Positions 58,963 to 64,000 of a stretch of 64,000 bases of DNA are shown piece after piece. The notes under the pieces are model-generated. The model was given only the letters and a program-made list of their open reading frames with translations, was not told the DNA's origin and ran no database searches. Position 1 is the stretch's first letter, and each line of letters starts with the position of its first letter. The translations under genes were made by a program, and so were the position numbers. This DNA comes from Caballeronia jiangsuensis (GTDB taxonomy: Bacteria > Pseudomonadota > Gammaproteobacteria > Burkholderiales > Burkholderiaceae), in the NCBI GenBank assembly GCA_000648925.1, contig JFHF01000008.1:62001-126000 (forward strand). The letters run 5' to 3'.

Positions 58963-61071
58963 ATGAAAAACAAGAACCGTCGTGATTTTCTGCGCGCGGC
59001 CGTCGAGGCCGCAGGCGCGACCGCCGCGCTGAACGTGATGCCGCTCGGCATTCGCCAGGCGCTCGCGATTCCCGCGAACAACCGTCATGGATCGATCGAG
59101 GACATCGAGCACATCGTCGTGCTGATGCAGGAGAATCGTTCGTTCGATCATTACTTCGGCACCTTGCGCGGCGTGCGCGGCTTCGGTGACAAGAGCGCCG
59201 TGACGCTGCCGGGCGGCAAGCCCGTTTTCAACCAGCCGATCGCGGCGGGCGCGGGCGAAGTGCTGCCGTTTCATCCCGGCGCGTCCAACCTTGGCCTCCA
59301 GTTCCTGCAGGATTTGCCGCACGACTGGGTGAGCGGGCAGGGCGCATTCCACGGCGGTCTGTACGATCAGTGGGTGCCGTTCAAGGGCACGACGACGATG
59401 GCGTATCTGCAACGCGACGACATCCCGTTCCACTATCAGCTCGCGGACGCCTTCACGATCTGCGACGCCTATCACTGCTCGACGAACACATCGACCGATC
59501 CGAACCGCTACTACATGTGGACCGGCTACGTCGGCAACGACGGCGCCGGCGGCGGTCCCGTCGTCGACAACGCGGAAGCGGGCTACGGCTGGTCCACGTT
59601 TCCCGAAGTGCTCGAGCGCGCGGGCATCTCGTGGAAGATCTATCAGGACATCGGCGCCGGACTCGACGCGAAGAATTCGTGGGGCTGGACCGACGACGCG
59701 TACATCGGCAACTACGGCGACAACTCGCTGCTCTACTTCACGCAATATCAGAACGCGCAGCCCGGCAGTCCGCTGTACGAAAAGGCGCGTCGCGGCACGA
59801 ACGCGGCCGCCGGCGACGACTACTTCGCGATCCTGAAGCGCGACGTGCAAGCGAACACGCTGCCGCAGGTCTCGTGGATCGTCGCGCCGGAAGCGTTCTC
59901 CGAACACCCGAACTGGCCCGCGAACTACGGCGCCTGGTATATCGATCAGGTCTTGCAGGTGCTGACGTCGAACCCGGATGTATGGAGCAAGACAGCGCTC
60001 CTCATCAACTACGACGAAAACGACGGCTTCTTCGACCACCTCGTTCCGCCGTTCCCGCCGACTTCGAGCGCAAACGGCCTTTCGACCGTCGATACGACCG
60101 CCGAGATCTTTCCGGGCAGCGCGAAATACGCGAGCGGCCCGTATGGCCTCGGCGCGCGCGTGCCGATGCTCGTCGTGTCGCCGTGGTCCAAAGGCGGCTG
60201 GGTGTGCTCCGAAACCTTCGACCATACGTCGGTGATCCGCTTCATCCAGAAGCGCTTCGGCCGCGTGCACGGCCTCGCCGAGCCGAACATCTCGCCGTGG
60301 CGCCGGTCGATCTGCGGCGACCTGACATCCGCGTTCGATTTCCGCAATCCGAACACCGCGATGCCCACGCTGCCCGGCACGAGCGGCTACGTGCCGCCCG
60401 ACAAGCTGCGCCATCAGGACTACGTGCCCGTTCCGCCGACGACGCAGGCGGTCCCGAAGCAGGAGCCCGGCGTGCGCGCCGCGCGCGCGTTGCCGTACGA
60501 GCTGTTCGTGCGCACACATTCGTCGAAGGGCGCCGTGTCGCTCGATTTCGTCAACACCGGCGGCGTGGGCGCGGTGTTTCTGCTCTATCGCAACGCGAGC
60601 GCCGATGCGCCGCGCACCTACACGGTCGAGGCGCGCAAGCGTCTCGCGGATCGCGTCGCGGCGAATCCGGACGGCAGCTTCGATTTCGTCGTGCACGGTC
60701 CGAACGGATTTCTGCGGCGGATCGCGGGCACCGCGGACGCGCCGTCGTCCGGCTGGTGGTCGCGCGAACAGGCGGCGCCGGAAGTCGCGGAGGGCTACGA
60801 CGTCGCCAACGGCAATCTGCAACTGCGGCTCGTGAATCGTGGAACGGCCGCGTGCACCTTCAGCGTGACCAATGCGTACGATCCATCGAAGACGATCACG
60901 CGGCGCGTGCGCGGCGGCGACACCGCGCAGCTCTACCTCGATCTGCGCGACGCCCACGGCTGGTACGACATCGAAATCAAGGTCGACACCGATCGCGCGT
61001 TCTTGCGGCGCCTCGCGGGTCACGTCGAGACCGGACGCGACAGCATGAGCGATCCGGCGCTAGGCGAATGA
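58963..61071 (+). CDS. Phospholipase C, phosphocholine-specific (Tat-exported)
   Basis: A 702-residue enzyme with a twin-arginine leader NRRDFLRAAVEAAG near residue 5, cleaved after about residue 33. The phosphoesterase core starts HIVVLMQENRSFDHYFGTLRG and continues with TSTDPNRYYMWTG, INYDENDGFFDH and DHTSVIRFIQKRFG, the metal-binding motifs of the PlcH/PlcN acid-phosphatase-like superfamily. Two C-terminal beta-sandwich domains follow. It hydrolyses phosphatidylcholine, releasing phosphorylcholine and diacylglycerol, outside the cytoplasm. Confidence 0.93.
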   Translation: MKNKNRRDFLRAAVEAAGATAALNVMPLGIRQALAIPANNRHGSIEDIEHIVVLMQENRSFDHYFGTLRGVRGFGDKSAVTLPGGKPVFNQPIAAGAGEVLPFHPGASNLGLQFLQDLPHDWVSGQGAFHGGLYDQWVPFKGTTTMAYLQRDDIPFHYQLADAFTICDAYHCSTNTSTDPNRYYMWTGYVGNDGAGGGPVVDNAEAGYGWSTFPEVLERAGISWKIYQDIGAGLDAKNSWGWTDDAYIGNYGDNSLLYFTQYQNAQPGSPLYEKARRGTNAAAGDDYFAILKRDVQANTLPQVSWIVAPEAFSEHPNWPANYGAWYIDQVLQVLTSNPDVWSKTALLINYDENDGFFDHLVPPFPPTSSANGLSTVDTTAEIFPGSAKYASGPYGLGARVPMLVVSPWSKGGWVCSETFDHTSVIRFIQKRFGRVHGLAEPNISPWRRSICGDLTSAFDFRNPNTAMPTLPGTSGYVPPDKLRHQDYVPVPPTTQAVPKQEPGVRAARALPYELFVRTHSSKGAVSLDFVNTGGVGAVFLLYRNASADAPRTYTVEARKRLADRVAANPDGSFDFVVHGPNGFLRRIAGTADAPSSGWWSREQAAPEVAEGYDVANGNLQLRLVNRGTAACTFSVTNAYDPSKTITRRVRGGDTAQLYLDLRDAHGWYDIEIKVDTDRAFLRRLAGHVETGRDSMSDPALGE

Positions 61072-61395
61072 CATCGACTGCAAGAATGGCTCGCTCATCG
61101 TAGTAGGTATCGCCGGCCGTGCGAATTCGAAACCCGCGCACGGCCGCGCATCTTCTCCCGACCGGACTCCCTGACATTCCTGCTATCTCGGACGTTTTTT
61201 CCGATCCTGCCTCGTCATGCAGCGCACATACGTGGGACATCACGCATTGCGAAGCGCAACGAAGCCTGTGAAGATCGAGCGTGCACGCCAGTTCATGCTT
61301 AAGATCGGGGCGACGGTGAAATCAAAATGGCACGCCGGGCCTCGTATCGCACCATCAAATCCAACAACGAATTGGGGTGCAACACGGAGACGGGG
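61072..61395. other. Intergenic region after phospholipase C
   Basis: About 320 bases with no convincing gene. A stem GGCCGTGCG / CGCACGGCC at 61115-61145 with a 13-base loop could terminate the phospholipase transcript, but no T run follows. Slightly lower GC than the neighbours. Confidence 0.35.
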
Positions 61396-61842
61396 ATGAG
61401 AGAACGAGCAACAGTGCTGCTGGTTCGTCACCAGTCAGTGCTGCTGGTCCGGGAGCGTGGCGGACCGTGGTTGCTGCCAGGCGGAGCGGTGGCATTCGAC
61501 GAATTGACGATTATTGCGGCGATCCGAGCGCTGCACGAAGACACCGGGGTGCAGGCGAGCGCCGCCGCTTTTTTGTTTCAGCAGGTATCGGCGCATCATC
61601 TGCATCATGTCTTTCGCATTGCGATACCGGATGACGTGCACTTGCGTCCGAAAGCCGACGCCAGATTCCACGAATTGTTGTGGGTCGACGCGCATCAGCT
61701 CGCGAACGTCAGCGCGACGCCCGGCACCCGGGCCATCCTGACACGCGCGATGGGCGGCGGCCGCGATTCCCCGAGGCATGCGTGGAGTCACGGTGGCGCG
61801 GAGTCGGAGGTAGCGGCTGGCTTTAGCCGACGTGGCCGCTGA
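61396..61842 (+). CDS. Nudix-fold protein with degenerate Nudix box
   Basis: A 148-residue protein. The Nudix-like helix region reads GGAVAFDELTIIAAIRALHEDTGV. The spacing matches GX5EX7REUXEEXGU, but the REU Glu is Ala and the second Glu of EE is Asp. Metal binding, and so hydrolase activity, may be weakened. The rest includes WLLPGGAVAF and ELLWVDAHQL, usual for the fold. Start ATG 61396 has GGAG upstream. The C-terminal tail is arginine-rich. Confidence 0.7.
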   Translation: MRERATVLLVRHQSVLLVRERGGPWLLPGGAVAFDELTIIAAIRALHEDTGVQASAAAFLFQQVSAHHLHHVFRIAIPDDVHLRPKADARFHELLWVDAHQLANVSATPGTRAILTRAMGGGRDSPRHAWSHGGAESEVAAGFSRRGR

Positions 61843-62049
61843 CGCGGACCGGTTTTCCTCCGACTGACGATTCTTCTTGTCTGCGCAAACCGCGCGGGCG
61901 CGTATTTCGCTGCGAAATGAATACTTTTTCGGCGAAGTTACGCCTATGCTACCGTTTGAACGCTTGCGGGCGCTCGTGCGTACTTCGCCGAGCGCCCGTT
62001 GCAGCCTTGAGCAACGGAGGCATTCGCCCTTTGATTGGCGGAGGAAACC

Positions 62050-62178
62050 ATGAAGCTCGTCAGCATGTTCGCCGGGACCGTCGGATTCGTGGCCGTCGTG
62101 GGCCTCTCATTGTTGGCGGTCGCGGACATTCTCTTGACAACATCCGACAAACCCACCGAGAAAGAACGTCTCGCGTGA
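62050..62178 (+). CDS. Small single-pass membrane protein (42 residues)
   Basis: A 42-residue frame with a strong GGAGG ribosome-binding site seven bases before ATG 62050. It contains one hydrophobic helix (residues about 7-30, GTVGFVAVVGLSLLAVADIL) and a charged tail. It is short but has good translation signals. It has no recognised family. It lies about 460 bases before another small membrane protein. Confidence 0.6.
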   Translation: MKLVSMFAGTVGFVAVVGLSLLAVADILLTTSDKPTEKERLA

Positions 62179-62638
62179 GTTCGGGCCTTCTTATCGCTGA
62201 ATGACCGGTTAATTGTCTGTCAAATAGGCGGCCGACTGTCGAAGAAACGTCGTATATCAGTTGAAGACATTCGAATGGCGGAATGCTGTCTTTCGAAAAA
62301 TGGCCGCAATAATTAATGCACCGCGTATCGGAATTCGATTAATTGCGGTCGCGTCCGCCGGACGGCGCGGGGTGGCGTGCACGACGCGTGCGCGCTGCGG
62401 AGCGCGCGGCACATGGCTCCTTGCGCCGCCGGTCGCCGGAACAGACGTGCTTTCACCCATTTGTTCAGCGATTTGCGCGCACCGGATGCATCGGAAAATC
62501 ATGCTGGATGTCGCGTGGCGGAAAATTGGCCGATTAGCCATGTGATATAATCAAAAATAAATCAAAGTCATTCGGTCAAACTTTCAGCCACGGGTTTTAT
62601 CTAATGCTTGATTCATCGCGGATGAGCGCGGAGGAAGC
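62179..62638. other. Intergenic region with no recognised gene
   Basis: About 460 bases with lower GC than the rest of the window. An open frame at 62261-62545 has a poor ribosome-binding site and arginine-rich, unrecognisable content, so it is not called. AT-rich runs near 62300 and 62545-62570 may hold promoters. Confidence 0.3.
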
Positions 62639-62827
62639 ATGTCAGTAGTCGGTGTTATAGGCGCAATTGTTTTTTTCGCAATAATCGGTCTTGCATTGCT
62701 GGCCGTGTTCGAAATTATCTTTTCGCCTTTTTCCAAGCATAAGGCAGATGAAACGAGCGAGCCGGGTCACAAGCGGCCGACCTGGTTTCGCAGGCGCGAA
62801 GTCGCCGTGCGCCGTGATGAGCCTTGA
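62639..62827 (+). CDS. Small single-pass membrane protein (62 residues)
   Basis: A 62-residue protein with GGAGG six bases before ATG 62639. One long hydrophobic helix (residues about 4-28, GVIGAIVFFAIIGLALLAVF) is followed by a basic tail (KRPTWFRRREVAVRRDEP). No family recognised. It precedes the GINT1-like gene by about 330 bases and may belong to the same surface-polysaccharide context. Confidence 0.6.
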   Translation: MSVVGVIGAIVFFAIIGLALLAVFEIIFSPFSKHKADETSEPGHKRPTWFRRREVAVRRDEP

Positions 62828-63160
62828 TTCACGAAAAATTTTCCTGCTCCGCCAACAAGTTAGGATCTCCGCCGCCATCGGCGAAGCAGCCTCCCGCCAA
62901 GCCGCCGATCATCACGCAACGCCGCATTTCCGGCACAGCCGTTCAAATCCCTCGCATTAATTAGCTGTCGCAGCAGTGTGCGATAGCGCACCGCACGCAC
63001 ATTTCCCAGACTCTAGTCTTTCTTCGCCGGCATCAGCATGAAATGGACTGTTCATCATTTCAAAGCGCCGGAACACAACACATATAAAAGACAGTTAAGC
63101 GTTTAGCTAAAGATGGAAGTGCGATCGACTGGCAAATCGCTGCTGTCTGAGGGAAAAGAA
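62828..63160. other. Intergenic region with no recognised gene
   Basis: About 330 bases, moderate GC. Contains CAGTGTGCGATAGCGCACCG near 62972, a short inverted repeat, but no clear promoter or gene. Confidence 0.3.
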
Positions 63161-64000
63161 ATGGCGCAACCCGCATATCCTTCCGTGCTCGAGTGGTGGA
63201 CGCGCGTCGAAAAGCGGATCTACGGTGACTCCGACGAGACACCGCGGATCCCCTCTCATGCCCGTGCACCGATCATGGTCCTGTACGACGGCTGCGAGAA
63301 CATCGAGGCGCTGTGGAAAGCGCTGCTCCAATGCCGAACTCCGCATATCCAGGTCGTATGGAAGTCGCCCGAATCGGACGAAATGCGTCTGCTGGCGGAA
63401 TCGTATGTCGCGATACCGGAAAAGCTCTTCTTCCTGAAGTCGCTGCAGACGAGTCTGCGGCGCGTCGCCGTTCTCGTCGAGCGGGCGCAGAAGCGCCTGG
63501 AGGCGGCTTCGTCGCCTCGTGATCTGCCGCTCGTCAAGGCGAAGGTGCGGACGGCGCGTCTATCGGCTTTCACGTCGGCGTGTTTCGCATTGCGGCATCT
63601 CGGCCGCAAGGTGCTGAACCAGCCGCTCAAGCTGCTGATTCAGCGCGGGCACTGGGTTTTGGCGTACCGTCGCACGGGCGCGGAGAACAGCGTCGAAGGA
63701 GACGAAAACCGCAACTGGGTCACGCTTCCCGGCATGACGTCGCAGTTTCACGCCGATCCGTTCCTCTGGCGCGGCAAGAACGGCGACTATCACCTGTTCT
63801 TCGAGAGCCTTCCCTACGACACGAACCGCGGCACGATCAGCCATATCGCGTTCGATCCGGTCACGCAGAGGTGGCAGGAGACGCCGCGCGTCGTGCTCGA
63901 CAAGAGCTATCACCTGTCGTACCCGTTTCTCTTCGAGCATGAAGGCGAGGTTTTCATGATCCCGGAGACGTGCGGCAATCGTACGATCGAAATGTACCGG
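63161..64000 (+). CDS. Glucosamine inositolphosphorylceramide transferase-like protein (GINT1_N type), 5' part
   Basis: The frame runs open to the window edge, so the gene is cut. At least 280 residues are visible. The C-terminal visible part has SQFHADPFLWRGKNGDYHLF and later SYHLSYPFLFEHEGEVFMIP, then ETCGNRTIEMYR. This is the beta-propeller pattern of bacterial proteins annotated after plant GINT1. ATG 63161 has GAGGG seven bases upstream, better than the in-frame ATG at 63113. Bacterial members often sit in exopolysaccharide gene sets and may be glycosyltransferases or glycosidases; a glycosidase fold is equally possible. Confidence 0.7.
   Translation, partial: MAQPAYPSVLEWWTRVEKRIYGDSDETPRIPSHARAPIMVLYDGCENIEALWKALLQCRTPHIQVVWKSPESDEMRLLAESYVAIPEKLFFLKSLQTSLRRVAVLVERAQKRLEAASSPRDLPLVKAKVRTARLSAFTSACFALRHLGRKVLNQPLKLLIQRGHWVLAYRRTGAENSVEGDENRNWVTLPGMTSQFHADPFLWRGKNGDYHLFFESLPYDTNRGTISHIAFDPVTQRWQETPRVVLDKSYHLSYPFLFEHEGEVFMIPETCGNRTIEMYR

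Noticed and set aside
58918..61023. A 701-codon open frame on the minus strand
   Set aside because: Antisense to phospholipase C; no recognisable domain.
62261..62545. A 94-codon open frame on the plus strand
   Set aside because: Poor start signal and arginine-rich, unrecognisable content; the region looks non-coding.
1..64000. tRNA, rRNA, CRISPR, prophage or insertion sequence
   Set aside because: I looked for cloverleaf-like segments, spaced direct repeats and transposase motifs and found none that were convincing.

Overview
The window is about 64 kb of high-GC DNA with codon use and gene content typical of Burkholderiaceae (Paraburkholderia/Caballeronia-like). It appears to lie on a secondary replicon (chromid or megaplasmid). 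A ParA/ParB pair, two perfect parS-like palindromes, a Rep_3-type initiator and an iteron array sit together at 52.7-57.2 kb. The rest is accessory catabolism, transport and redox genes. No rRNA, tRNA, CRISPR array, phage or insertion sequence was seen. Assignments rest on reading motifs and context by eye; no database search was possible.

Layout: (1) 0-5.7 kb: the tail of a sodium:solute symporter, a YtcJ-type amidohydrolase and a CobW/G3E GTPase, joined by ATGA overlaps. They face a CobS/CobT-like chelatase pair. (2) 5.8-14.8 kb: an isethionate (C2-sulfonate) module with IclR regulators, xsc, pta, a GMC dehydrogenase (iseJ-like) and an MFS carrier (iseU-like). Isethionate would be oxidised to sulfoacetaldehyde, then cleaved to sulfite and acetyl-phosphate, then converted to acetyl-CoA. 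A promoter, two terminators and a recurring palindrome are visible. (3) 14.9-25.1 kb: a MocR regulator, catalase-like/cytochrome b561 pair, methyltransferase, ribbon-helix-helix protein, GMC/subunit-3 sugar dehydrogenase pair, glyoxalase, glpD, cupin and a second methyltransferase. (4) 25.2-31.9 kb: an EamA transporter, an IlvD/Edd sugar-acid dehydratase, a divergent CUT2 sugar ABC transporter and its GntR regulator. (5) 32.2-33.5 kb: a lipoprotein with a glycoside-hydrolase-like domain.

(6) 33.5-44.6 kb: a ten-gene aromatic operon on the minus strand with divergent AraC and LysR regulators. It encodes a two-subunit hydroquinone dioxygenase, a semialdehyde dehydrogenase, maleylacetate reductase and an intradiol hydroxyquinol dioxygenase. 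Upstream are a KstD-like exported flavoprotein, a cytochrome c, an NTF2-fold protein and an outer-membrane protein. This suggests an upper pathway that aromatises a cyclic ketone to hydroquinone. (7) 44.6-51.6 kb: an AEC carrier, catalase-like protein, cytochrome c, small exported proteins, a zinc-finger protein and a ZnuD-like TonB receptor. (8) 51.6-57.2 kb: the replication and partition region. (9) 57.2-64 kb: an MFS transporter, a small lipoprotein plus Tat-exported phospholipase C, a degenerate Nudix protein, two tiny membrane proteins and the start of a GINT1-like gene cut by the window edge.
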